A stretch of DNA of 64,000 nt, from the NCBI GenBank assembly GCA_003586115.2, contig QVOM02000102.1, positions 2,054,278 to 2,118,277 on the forward strand, given 5' to 3'. Position 1 is the first letter of the stretch; each line of letters begins with the position of its first letter. Of this stretch, positions 34,340-45,284 are shown one piece after another. Origin of the DNA: Salvator merianae (lineage: Eukaryota; Chordata; Lepidosauria; Squamata; Teiidae). The position numbers were made by a program, and so were the translations under genes. The notes beneath the pieces are model-generated. The model saw nothing but the letters and a program-made list of their open reading frames with translations, searched no databases and had not been told where the DNA came from.

Positions 34340-37300
34340 GGCTGATGTGCCTCCTGTACTGAAGTAAGAGGTGGTGTGGATGGTGCCCTTGGATCAGTAC
34401 TGACATTCAGAGACCTCATGCCTTATGGGTTAGTTCTTCCTTGTTCACCAGGTCACAAATTGTCCTCGAATCAGAATAGTCTGGCGATTGTGATTATGAG
34501 CCTATTCACAGTTTAGAGTTAGTGAGCACCTGGATGCTCACTAGCACAGCACACTGTACTCTGCAGGGGCCGAAGTGTTCAGGAGCATCTCTAGACACTC
34601 TTGAAGCTGTGGACAACTAAATCATTGTCGGCAGCTGTATTGGGGGTAGCTGTACTACTCCTCTAACACTGCTGTGGCTGCACAGTTGCATTTATATCCC
34701 TAATCACCCTGGCAGTGGCCAGATGCACTCATGCATCTCATGCTCACGTCTGTAGAAATCTGTCTTCACAGTGTCCCATCTCTAGGTTAAGTACTTAAAC
34801 ATGGCAATAAGATCTGCTAGGTAATGATACCTCGTGACTAACTGGAGGCAGCCATCTACCTACCTGCAGAGGAAGACAGAGGGGACACAGGGTCACTTCA
34901 TCTGCCCTGGAGGCTACTTTTAAGAAACACAATGTTGGATAGTTGGGTATTGGAAAATGGCCTCTTTGTAAGGAGCTATTCTGTCCAAATCTTATTTAAG
35001 GGCTTTTGTGTTTCTGGTCTGGTGATATGAAACATTTTAACAGTTACTTCACTCCTCAGGAGATGACTTGGACAAAGAAGTAATTGTAGAAGGCTACTGA
35101 AATAAGGCAGCCACCACAAGTATCTGCAAAAGCTGCACAGAGGGGATGCAGAGCTGCTTCATCAGCCCCAGAACAATGTCAGTGACTCTGGCACCAGATA
35201 CAAGTCTACAGTCAGCCATGCAGCCATATAGTCAGACATACAGCCGGAAGAGGAAGAAGAAAAGTAGAACTCTAGCTGAGACACCACAGGAGCCCAAAAC
35301 AATGGGTTTGTCATCCTCTTGAGGTCAATTTCAGCTGCAGGGATACAGGCAATACTTATGCAGGACGCTGCCTAATCTTAGAATATTTAAATATTTGATT
35401 TGCAATAAGGGTTTTTTTGCATAAACCACTCTGGAACCTATGGTGAAGAGTGGTATCTAAATGAAATTAAATAAATAAACTGCAATCAGACCTTCTCTGT
35501 GGTGGTACCCATCCTCTGGAATTGTCTCCCCTCTGATATTTGTAGAGCACCTACGCTCCTGGTGTTTAGGCACCAATTCAAACCCCATCTTTTTACCCAG
35601 GCCTTTTGAGTGAGGGACTCACACTTGCTAATGAGTGTGCAATGCTCACTAGCAAAGTGCGTCCACACTCCACAGTGTCTGCAGTGTCTGAGAGCTTCTG
35701 TAGCTGTTCCCAAATGCAGCTTGATTGGGAGCAGCTGAATTGCTCCTGGTCAGCAGTATTCACATGTGGTTCCGGGTGTGAATGCTGTGAGGCTGCAGCA
35801 TGGTGCAGCTGTGGCTGCACCATTGCACGCCATATCCTGCTTGCCATGACAAGGTCTGAATGTTTCTGTGGCTGCTGTCATGGCACAATGGTATAATTAT
35901 ACCATTCTAAGCTGGTCAGTGCAAAAAGACCCTGCATACTTGCTTGTTTCCTCCATCCCTGAATTTAATTATGTTTTTATATAACTATTATGTTTTTAGC
36001 TATTTTATTATTTGTACATTACTTCAAGATCATATTTTAATAGGAAGGGGTATATAAATATTTCAAATTAATTAATAAGTATCCCATCTACAGAATGCTT
36101 CTTCCTAGAGCAATGATGGCTAACCTGTGGCCTTGCAGATGTTGTTGATATATTACTTCCATCTCCCTCAACTACTGGAGATACAAATGAGGGTTTTGAG
36201 AGCAGGATTTCAATAGCAGCTGGCAGCCACCTTGTGTCCTAGAGATATGGCAGAGAGTTTCTGTCATTCTTCAGCCAGGTGGAATTCATCCCTTTGCTTT
36301 ACTCCTTCCCCATTTTGAGGTTATTAGGATTTTTGTCACTGATGCAAATAAAAAGCCCAGGCTGTGGCTGCCTTGCTGTTTTTAAGGATGTGCTGTGCTT
36401 TTATCTGTTTGTCTAAGCTGTTTTATTGCTGCGTTGTTTATTACTTGCTTTATTGTCTTGTAACTTGTCCTGGAATTGTATGATGAAGGTTGGGGTAGGG
36501 GCTGGGAAGCGGCTATAAATTCTTTTATAAAATAAAAGCTAGCAGAAGTTGACCCCCCTGCATTCTATCTCCCAGTGCCTGATGGCAGTTCGAAGAGGGT
36601 CTTCCAAGCTCACACACTTATGTGCATAGAATCCCTGCATTTCTTTTTCCTACTTCTAGTAATGTATCCTTAAGAATTTTGTATGTCACCTGGGGTATTT
36701 TATACAGACTAGTGAGATGTAAATTTACCTAACTAAATAAAGAAGGGTCAGAACCACAAGAGGTTATCCAGTGAAGGCATGAAATTTTACTTCCAGCATT
36801 GGCTTGACTGATAAGACCCCAGTGCAGGCAAAGGCACTGTGGGTATTTATAAATCTTCCAGTTAAAGTGGGGGCGGAGGGGGGGGAAGGCAATTTTTCCA
36901 ATCTCAATTTCTGTGAAAAATACAACCAGTACACTGATATATGGGAAATTCAATGAAATGTATTACATTAGATTGACACTAACAGTTCTTGTTAACATCC
37001 TTAGTATTATACTTTCATATTTGTAATAAAATAGTCTAAGCAATGTCTTGGAGATAGATATGGAACATGAATCACATCTTCAGAGTTTCATATGTAAAGA
37101 TTATGAACAGTTCTGATGCAACAAATCTCATCTTGACTGCAGAATCTGCTGAAATAGGAAGTTGTTGTTTCATTCAAATAAGGGTGAATCTAGAAATGAT
37201 GGGACAGGAAGACAAATTTCATTGGATTGATTCATCTTACTGTAGAATTTATTTTGACACAAACTGCCTTGAAAAACTTTTTAAAGGATTTAATGTGATA

Positions 37301-37426
37301 TATAAATGTAGTTAACAACAGTAATACATCTAGTGAGATAGACAACAAATGCAATAATCAATGTACAGCACATTTTCTATCACATAACTCATTCCCCCCA
37401 AATACCTTATGCCTTTAAAAATAAAA

Positions 37427-37457
<31 letters not shown>

Positions 37458-37553
37458 AGATTCCTTGCCAAATTATAAGTGTATTTTATATACCAATGTG
37501 TCTTATATGGTGGGAAATACAATATTAATCTTTTCAGTCTCATAAAAGTCTAA
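34340..37553. other. Mosaic of old repeat fragments, no gene
   Basis: A degraded TIR-family piece starts near 34498 (GAGCCTATTCACAG). LINE 3' tails in plus orientation occur at about 35385-35480 (AACCACTCTGGAACC...AAATAAATAAA), 35480-35605 (GTGGTGGTACCCATCCTCTG...TTTTTACCCAGGCC), 36000-36080, 36440-36540 and 36660-36740. Another TIR-family end, GTGCAAAAAGACCC, is at 35919-35932. A (TAAA)n tract lies at 37420-37460. No coding exon is seen. Confidence 0.5.
37421..37461. repeat. (AAAT)n microsatellite
   Basis: About ten tandem AAAT units, probably the tail of an old retroelement. Confidence 0.9.
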
Positions 37554-38028
37554 GGTCCCATCTAGACTGGGCTTAAAATGTGGGATCATTCCAGGGCTAT
37601 GTTGGGACTACCACATGTCTCCATGGCAATCCCAGCATAGCCCCGGGACATAGGGGTGATATTGTGCAGCATCATTATTCTGGGAAAATCAATTCTCCAC
37701 CTGAATTTTCCAAAAATAGTGATACAAGCCACCTGCTTGGATGCTTGCTTTCACCATAGGCCTTGAAGAAAATGGTGCCTGTATGTGCACAGTGCTGAAA
37801 CAGAGATGAAAATGGCAGATCTACACATGCAATTGCACATTTCTGGGTATTTAAATCATTATAATACCTGGAAATAGTGGCCTCATCAATATGGAAGCAG
37901 GTGTCCTGACAGGTAAGTGCCCACACTTGCCCCACAGTGTGGGCACTGCTATCTGTCAGGGATGGCAAGAGGCAATTGCAGGATCCAAATAAGATCTCAT
38001 ATTTTCCTCTCATCATCTGGATGCAGCC
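37554..38028. mobile_element. Possible PIF/Harbinger-like short element
   Basis: The left end GGTCCCATCTAGAC and the right end ATCATCTGGATGCAGCC are loosely inverted. The flanking triplets are TAA (37551-37553) and TAG (38029-38031), near the TWA duplication typical of Harbinger elements. Parts of the interior (GGAAAATC, TTTTCCTCTCA) recur at 20230-20545, which looks like a relative. The call rests on weak terminal similarity. Confidence 0.35.
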
Positions 38029-38031
38029 TAG

Positions 38032-39716
38032 ATTTCATTTATTGAAACAAAACAGGAAACATGTATATTAATCATCTAATTCTTGTTCATCATCATCACA
38101 CTACAATCTGATAAATGATAGGGATTTGGTTTTTATCATAAAGTACCTCACTTCAGAAAGGAAAAATATAAAGTCACTAGAACAGAAACAGCATTTAGAA
38201 AAGCCCATAACCATTTTTAACTGATCTCCTTTGGGGTGACTTTATAGAATGATGTTTATTGCTACATGTTCAAGGTTACTTAATATTGCTATGTGTTTTC
38301 TTGTTTTCTCAACTTTCAGTTTTCTTGTATTTAAAATTCCATTTTCCTTTATAATTTAATTTGTAGAAAGCACTTTGGATATATATAACATCAGTAATAA
38401 CTATAACTTGACTTATATTCGTTTTTCAACAGAAATCTGCACAAACATTTTTTGTGGTTCTATCCGTATTAACCAAACCACCTCCATAGTCAAACCTTGA
38501 ACCACAGGACCGGTTCTACAAACAGACACAACAGTGTTATAATGTAATTGTTATATGCATATGCATAAAGCTATGATGCTGTACCATGCTGTATGAAAAG
38601 CTGGAAACATATAGGTGACCATTTTAATAAAGCAATGGACCTATGTTACTGAAACTAATAAGAAAAAAAAATCCCTTTTAAAAAGACAAAGCTGCTTTTC
38701 AACTCCTTTCTTTCTCCAAGCATTTCTCTTTATTGCAATAGAAAGAAACGATGCCAGCTAAGACTAAAAGCAGTTAAACAGAAATGTGTGGCTTTCTGGA
38801 ATAGAGGAACATGGACACATGGGTAAATCAGGGCAACACTGGATGTTTTCTCACTTTCCACTATGGAATGTTCACAATCAAACATTGGTGGAACAGCCCT
38901 TGCAGTGCAGCAGCCATTCACACGGTGAGGGTTGGAACATCCCGGAAACAGGCATCAGCAGTCACAGTGCAAATGCTGGCCACCCCTCATGACAGCAGCC
39001 GGGCTAATGTCCAGCCACTGTCTTAGAGCATGGATTCACTTGGTGGTGTTACTAGTCATTCGCTGTTTGCTCCTTCTCCCCTTTCAACCTGAATCTACAC
39101 AAGCAGAACCTTGATTCCCCATCTACCACACAATAAAGCTTCTTAAAGGGTAGATCATGATTTCTGCTCCTTTGCCATTACACTTTTGCACAATTGTGCA
39201 ATTTAAGAGTAGCGCAAAAGCAGAAGAAGGTCTGTGAAGAGGAGGTGGAGGTCTTCATGACTGTGATGGTGAAGTTTGTGGCTAGCAAATAGACTCAGCC
39301 TCACCTCCCTCAAGACATTTACAGCAGCATGTGTCCCACTATGTAGCTGGGTGGTGCCAGTGGCAAAATTGATAGTGAGTGGGTTATTTGTTGGGCCACG
39401 AAGCACAGACACAGTGTTTTGAATTAACACAATCTCATGGTGGTGCAATGGAGACATCCAACATGTCCACTCCTCAAAAGTGCTAGAGATCAGGATCTAC
39501 GTTTAACCTTGCCTTGCTTTAAAGTTGCTGTTGTACTGTCATGTTTTTACACAAAAGTGAGAGAAAGAGTCCCCAGGCTGTGGGAGAAGGAGGATCAACC
39601 AGGAGGAAGGAATGCCTTTTGGAACTGCCTTCTCCACCTCAGCCCACTGTTTTCTGCTGCTGGTCAGCTGGCTGTGTTATTCTCCTTCCCTGTTGTGTAG
39701 CCCTAAGTGAACCATG
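38032..39716. other. No recognisable gene
   Basis: AT-rich sequence with one degraded TIR-family left end near 38842 (GGATGTTTTCTCACTTTCC). LINE-tail-like sequence (GTAGAAAGCACTTTGGATAT) lies at 38363-38390. No coding feature is seen. Confidence 0.45.
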
Positions 39717-40270
39717 TCACTGACTGAAGTTTGCTGTAGTGCTGTGGTGGTTTTGTGCAAAACTCCATAAACCCAGAAGGAGCTCTATTTTTTGGTTTAA
39801 TTGGCAGATGGAAGTGGTGGAAGCCTTTAATTTCTTCCTGGCAGTGCCGAATGGAGGATAAAGGAGGAGGAAGAACAACAGATTAGCAAAGGAAAATGGA
39901 GGATGGCCTTCTTTTCTCCTGGCAGTGGTGGAATGGGGGATAAAGGAGATGGAAGGAAGGACTGTGCTCCCCGCCCACATCTGCTGGCCATGGCCCCCAC
40001 AACAAAGTCCATCATTGGATGAAAAGAAATGGGGAGTCCTCTCTCTGCATATACCCCAAACAGTACGGTACCTCCCAAATAATCTCCTTCTGCATTCCCA
40101 CATCCTAAAGTAAAATGGGCTAGCGATCTGAAATGGGTTAAGAATTCATTAAATCTGAATACAAAGTAATCTGGATTTTGGCAATCTAGTCCAGAAGAAA
40201 TACAGAAGGGCAAATTCACATTGGACCAGTAGGAACTGGAGGCGGCCTGTAAACTAATCAAATGCCATCT
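39717..40270 (-). repeat. Unclassified dispersed repeat, copy 2 (inverted)
   Basis: The reverse complement of this stretch matches 18440-18990 along its length. The two copies are therefore about 21 kb apart in inverted orientation. No class-defining motif is seen. Confidence 0.6.
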
Positions 40271-40361
40271 TGGAATGCACCCTTAAAAGCTTTATTTAAG
40301 ATCACCTCTAGGTGGGTGTCTCCTGCATCAAGGCAAAGTGGCACCTAGTACAGGAGATCAT

Positions 40362-40764
40362 GGGTGTTTTCACACTTGTCATGTTAGAACTGGATAACTA
40401 TGCTGTTCTAATGTGGAATGGACCACACAGCTGTGGGGCCCTAGACAAGAATACCAGCAGGATCCTGCTCCTGGTCTTTGCCATGACAATGACTGGAAAG
40501 AGTCCAGTGGCTGCCATGGTGACAAGCAGTGCTGCACAGCCACGCAGCCTAGCATTCACACCCAGAAGTGGGTGCAAGTACACTTGAGCAGGAGCTGCCT
40601 AGCTGCTCCCAGTCAAGTTGTGGAGCACAATTTAGTGCTCCACAGCTAGCCATTATTGAGAGCAGCTGGAGTCTGCTCCCAATGGTGCAGACCTCTGCAG
40701 AGCGTAGAGGCACTTTGCTAGTAAGAGTCCCTGACACTCACTAGCTTAAGGTGTAAACAAGCCT
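40362..40764. mobile_element. Diverged copy of the GGGCCTGTTCGCAC TIR family
   Basis: The left end GGGTGTTTTCACAC and right end GTGTAAACAAGCCT match the family termini with several changes. The flanking triplets CAT and CAC agree at two of three bases. The interior has GTGGCTGCCATGG segments and CTAGCATTCACACCCAG, as in 30644-31068. Confidence 0.55.
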
Positions 40765-42026
40765 CACATGTTTATATCCTTCTTTAGAATATTCATAACT
40801 GTCCCTTATTCTACATTCTGTTCTTCCTCTTATTTCAGCCATGCTCCCTTCTTGGACACTTCCCAATATGGTTTTGCAATAAATACTTATTAAGCAAGCT
40901 TAAGCAATATTGTTCTGTAGGCTCATATTTGACATTGCTGTTGCTTAAGGGCCTTAAGTAAACATAATCTGATCATTTATGTCTAAATGTACATGAGCAA
41001 TTTTAGCATATTGTTGGTTGATTATCACTAAAATGCATAGCATAACCAGAGAAGGAACTTAAAGCTTATGCAAGAGATATGCAAACAAAAAAATGTGGGG
41101 AAAAGTGTATGAGCAAAAAGAAACATGAACAAAACAAAAGCAAGAAACTTGAGCAAAAGAAAATGGTATTATTTTGATATTTTTCTTGCCACTTCAAAAT
41201 GACCTTATTTTGATAAACTTTACCAGTATGTGAGCGTATATAATGACAAGTGTGGTTTTTCCTTCCCTTAAGCAATCCTAGTGTAAGGCTGCCCTTAGCA
41301 TACGAGACATAGAAATATGCATCTCTTAAAAAAAAAAAAAAGTGAATTGGAGTCATATCTCTGAAACAGGCTGCCTTATGGACCCAATTAGGGTAATTTT
41401 TGATCCAAGTTTTGCTGATTTTGCCTTCTTCATGTAGCTCTCCATGCTGCGATTGGAGAGAGAATGAGGATTTGACAGACACACTGATCCCCTTCTTCCA
41501 GTACAAGACTCAAACAGTTCAGCCCTTTTATAGGAGAGCAGTTTTGATCTCACCTGAAAGTAATGCCTTCAGTCCCATTCCAGTGGCCATTACCATACAA
41601 CATAATTGTTTCAAACGGATATGAGAAGAGCTTGAATTCTTCAGAATAGGAGGTATTCTTTGTGAACTATCTTCTACTGAAAATGCATGAAAAATTGCAT
41701 CAGCATGTTTAATGTAGCATCTCTTCCAGCAGGGCAATTAAAGAGACTCAGCTTGAGTTGTAGGCTTCCTCCATGAAGGTCATTCCCAAGTTTTCAGCCT
41801 GTTTGTTAAAATAAAGAATGGGACATAGACTTTTCTTAGGCCATTTCTGCACTTAACTTTAGAATAGTCCACAAATGAGCCTAAGGGCCTGCCATCCACA
41901 CACACTAGTGTGGACCAGAATGGGCCACGCCTCCACCTAGTATACTTTGTCTGCATTGGAAGAAGTTACAGACTGGGACAGGGCACCAAAATGGATTCCT
42001 AACCCAGTCGTGCTATAGATGTTGAC
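40765..42026. other. No recognisable gene
   Basis: AT-rich sequence. At 41840-41960 a piece resembles the GGCCCTTTCTGCAC family (GGCCATTTCTGCACTTAAC). Nothing else is supported. Confidence 0.45.
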
Positions 42027-42029
42027 AAT

Positions 42030-42716
42030 GGACCTGTTCGCACTGTCCATGCTAGAATGTGCTAATTAGCACATTCTAGCATGGAACAGACCCCAAGCCA
42101 GATAATGGCGTTCGCCAGTGCGAACGCCATCATCCAGCCTGATGGTCGCCACGCAGCGGCCAGCGTCAGCTGCTGCCATTGTGACCGGGAGGCCCGCGCG
42201 GTGATGACATCATCACGGCACGCCACGCGGGCCTCCCAGTCACCTTGCCAGTAGCCTGACGTTTTGCAGGCTGCTGCCGCGGCGACCGGCATTCATGCCC
42301 GCGATCGGGCACCAGAATGCCGGATGGGGCTCAGCGCTGCCTCGTCCAGCGTCCCTGGCCTGATTGCGGCAGTGTGGGGTCCATTGGGGCTTTGTACAGG
42401 CCCATTTGGGCCCGTGCGAAGCACCGGACTCCATTGCCCAGAATGCATTGTGTGATCACATGATCACGCAATGCATGCTGGGCGGGACGAGCGCCCAGAA
42501 GATGGCCACTGCCATAGACAGAAAGGTAGGTGTGAATGACTCCTCACCTGAAGCTCACCTTGAGCTTCAGGTCAGGATTCAGACAGCTACCTTCCTGTCT
42601 AGTGGTAGTAGCGATCGGCAGCAGATGGGGTCTGCTGCCAGTTGCTATGGCTGTTTTCTCGTGTGAAAGCCAGTGGGTGTTCCTGATGCTCACTAGTGTG
42701 AAGTGCGAAAAGGCCC
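42030..42716. mobile_element. TIR transposon, GGGCCTGTTCGCAC family, AAT duplication
   Basis: The termini are GGACCTGTTCGCACTG and AGTGCGAAAAGGCCC, with AAT outside both (42027-42029 and 42717-42719). A perfect hairpin, ATGGCGTTCGC CAGT GCGAACGCCAT, lies at 42105-42130. A mid-size inverted repeat (about 42135-42265) is centred on GATGACATCATC. The right-side hairpin CACCTGAAGCTC..GAGCTTCAGG is at about 42546-42571. It is very similar to the copy at 28935-29665. Confidence 0.85.
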
Positions 42717-43599
42717 AATGATCTACCAGTGGATGAGGCTCTTAATTCTGGCCTCCCAGGGCATGTGGACAGCATATCCCTGTAGGCCAGAATACAATGG
42801 GAGACTTATTTCAGTAGTGCACAAGGAAGCACCATGAGAAGCCATCACACGCCTACAAAATGATCCCTTCTGTAAACTGCGAAGACTGTTTAACGGGTCC
42901 TGGTCTTCAACGTTTGGGCTCTGACTTTGAGGGTTGGGGCCAGCCTTTGAAGCTGGGAGCTGCTGGGCCAGCATGGGCTGTCCAACATGTGGATGGTCCT
43001 TACCCCATTCTATGGCTAGTATGGCCCAGCATTGTCTGGACTACCTAAAATGGAACAGCATGGCAAGGGATAGCTTCTGCCTTATGGAAATGGCCTCTAT
43101 TCATTATCCTCCTCACTTTTGCATGGTGCTAATAAAAATACTGCTTGTATAAAACAAGATTATGTTTCCTGCAACAGTGCATTGTTACATAGCAATTCCA
43201 GTGCTTTATCTTGCTGAGCTTCTCCTGAAAGCTTATTTTAAACTTGGAGGGTTTTATTTTTAATGACTGTTTATGTAGAGATTTACTGATATAAGAACTT
43301 TGGAGTTTTATTTAACACAAATACAGAGAAAGGTGGGATAATGATCAAATCATGATGCCTTAAACTCTGCAAGTCCCACATAATACAGAACAAGATCTTA
43401 TGATGGCCTTCAGTCAGTCCTTCACTGTTGTAGCACTTTCCCTATGGAATGCCTATCCTTCTGCTATTTGTGTCTACAACTACTGTTTTTAGGTGCCTAT
43501 TGAAGATATCTCTTTACCCAGATATTCGTTCTGTGATTTTTCTTTCGTTCTTAATGCAACCAATTTTTAAGGTGTTTTTAATTGCTAGCTTTTCTCTCT
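42717..43599. other. No recognisable gene
   Basis: Probable LINE 3' tail sequence at about 43395-43560 (CTATGGAATGCCTATCC ... CTCTTTACCCAG) in plus orientation. The rest is unclassified. Confidence 0.4.
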
Positions 43600-44515
43600 G
43601 GCCCTTTCTGCACTTGGCTTTACTCTGGATAATATCCAAGAATAGAGACCTGGGGCCTTTTCGCACTGGGGCAAGCAGAACGATCTAATTAGCCTGTTTC
43701 AGGCCGGTACAGATGAGGAGAGGTCCCTCCCATTCGCACTGATTTTAATTAAAACATACCTGAAGCTGGTTGTCCTCCGCGTGAGTGCGAATGCTCCGTT
43801 GCCCTGTTCATTTCCGCACCTGCTGTGTCCACCGGACGTCCCTCCCTTCCATGCTCGCGATCGGCGGAGCGCTCCGTCCCAGCGGCGTCACCTCCGCGGC
43901 AACGGAAAGGAACTACGTATCGTACTTCGTCAATGAGACGAAGACGGAGCTGAGATACGGAGCGGAGATGAAGCGGGGATGAAGTGGGTATGCAGTACAG
44001 TACAAAGTGGGCACGAAGCAGGGACGAAGTACAGAACACAGTGGGTATGAAGTAGAACACGAAGTGGGTACGAAGTACAGTACGAAGTCTGCGGTGGCTT
44101 CGTAGTGAGGAGCAGCGCATGCGGGAAATGACCACATCTACCGACGTCAGAGCGACGGAAGGGAACCCCGAGATGAACGGAGTGCAAAAGCACCATGCCC
44201 AATCCTCGCCCCATCGCGCTGGTTGGAATCAAGACAGGTAAGTACTTATCTTGCCTTACCCAGCTTCGGGTTGGTTTCGGGTATGGAGTGGTTCGGTTTG
44301 GGTGAAGCGCACGCCCGCGGCAGTGTGAAAGCTCCGTTCCAGCTAGCGCTTAAGAACGGTCTACCGCTAAAGTGCAAAAAGGCCCCTGCTATCCACATGC
44401 TAGTGCAGATTACAGCAGGCCCTGGGTGGGGCCTGCCATAGTTTACACTAACATGCAGATGGCAGGTCCCTATTCCAGGATATAATCTAGAATAAAACCA
44501 AGTGCAGGAAGGGCC
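43600..44515. mobile_element. GGCCCTTTCTGCAC-family TIR element split by a nested transposon
   Basis: The outer ends are GGCCCTTTCTGCAC at 43600 and GTGCAGGAAGGGCC ending 44515, with flanking triplets TCT and TTT. The two halves (43600-43652 and 44389-44515) together form about 180 bp, matching the size and sequence of the copy at 14164-14383 (for example CAGGCCCTGGGTGGGGCCTG). The element at 43653-44385 sits inside with its own 3-bp duplication, giving the order of insertion. Confidence 0.7.
43653..44385. mobile_element. TIR transposon nested in another element, CTG duplication
   Basis: The termini are GGGCCTTTTCGCAC and GTGCAAAAAGGCCC, with CTG on both sides (43650-43652 and 44386-44388). 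The CpG-rich interior includes a degenerate tandem array of GAAGTGGGTACGAAGTACAGTAC-like units (about 43960-44095) and CGTCACCTCCGCGGCAACGG. No protein is encoded. The interior differs from the palindromic copies, so this is a separate subfamily using the same type of end. Confidence 0.8.
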
Positions 44516-44670
44516 TTTGTGGTTTTACCCTTGTTTTTAATCTTCTTTGTGAACTGCTTTGAGGTTTATTGATGAGAAGAAGTACATAAATGTCTTAAAT
44601 AAATAAAACAAATATTAAATATAGCACTGCTAAAATAACAGGTCACTAATTATACTCAGAACTCTGATAG

Positions 44671-45284
44671 GACCATAAGAGGAGTCCAGCTGGATTATGC
44701 TGCAGTTCATCTTGGATAGCACCCCATCTCACACGGTGCCTCATCATTTGCTTCTGGGCATTCTCAAGCAGAAGACAGAGGCAAAGCTTTCATCTGCTTT
44801 TGAGTGTTTAAGAGGGAACCTGACTGGAGTATATAAAATCATGCAAGGTATGGAGAAGGTGGATAGAGAAAAAATATTTTCTCTATGACACAACATTAGG
44901 GCCAGGGGGCACTTTATGAAGCTGATGGGTAGAAGAGTTAGGACTGATAAGGGGAAGTATTTTTATGAAAAATACTTGGAATTTACTACCAGAAGAGTTG
45001 GTGACAGCAATCAACCTGGACAGTTTTAAGAATGGATTGGACAGATTTGTGGAAGTCAGGTGTATCAATGGCTGCTAGAATAGCGTAGGTACTGTCTCCA
45101 GGGTGGAAGAACAGGCAGGATGCCTCTAGAGGCCATTTGCAGGGATTCAAGAGCAGGTGAAAGTTTTGCTTTTTTGTTCTGCTTGAGAATGCCCAGAAGC
45201 AATTGGTGGGCCACTGTGTGAAACAGGATGCTGGACTTGATGGCCCACGGTGTAATCCAGCAGGACTCCTCTTATGTTTTTAAG
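44671..45284. mobile_element. Interspersed repeat with ~130-bp inverted ends
   Basis: The left arm (about 44671-44803: CATAAGAGGAGTCCAGCTGG ... TTGCTTCTGGGCATTCTCAA) and the right arm (about 45150-45284, reverse complement: CATAAGAGGAGTCCTGCTGG ... ATTGCTTCTGGGCATTCTCA) are inverted copies. Between them is a segment (ATAAAATCATGCAAGGTATGGAGAAGG... GATTGGACAGATTTGTGGAAG) of the kind common in squamate retroelement-type repeats. Its formal class is uncertain. Confidence 0.6.
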
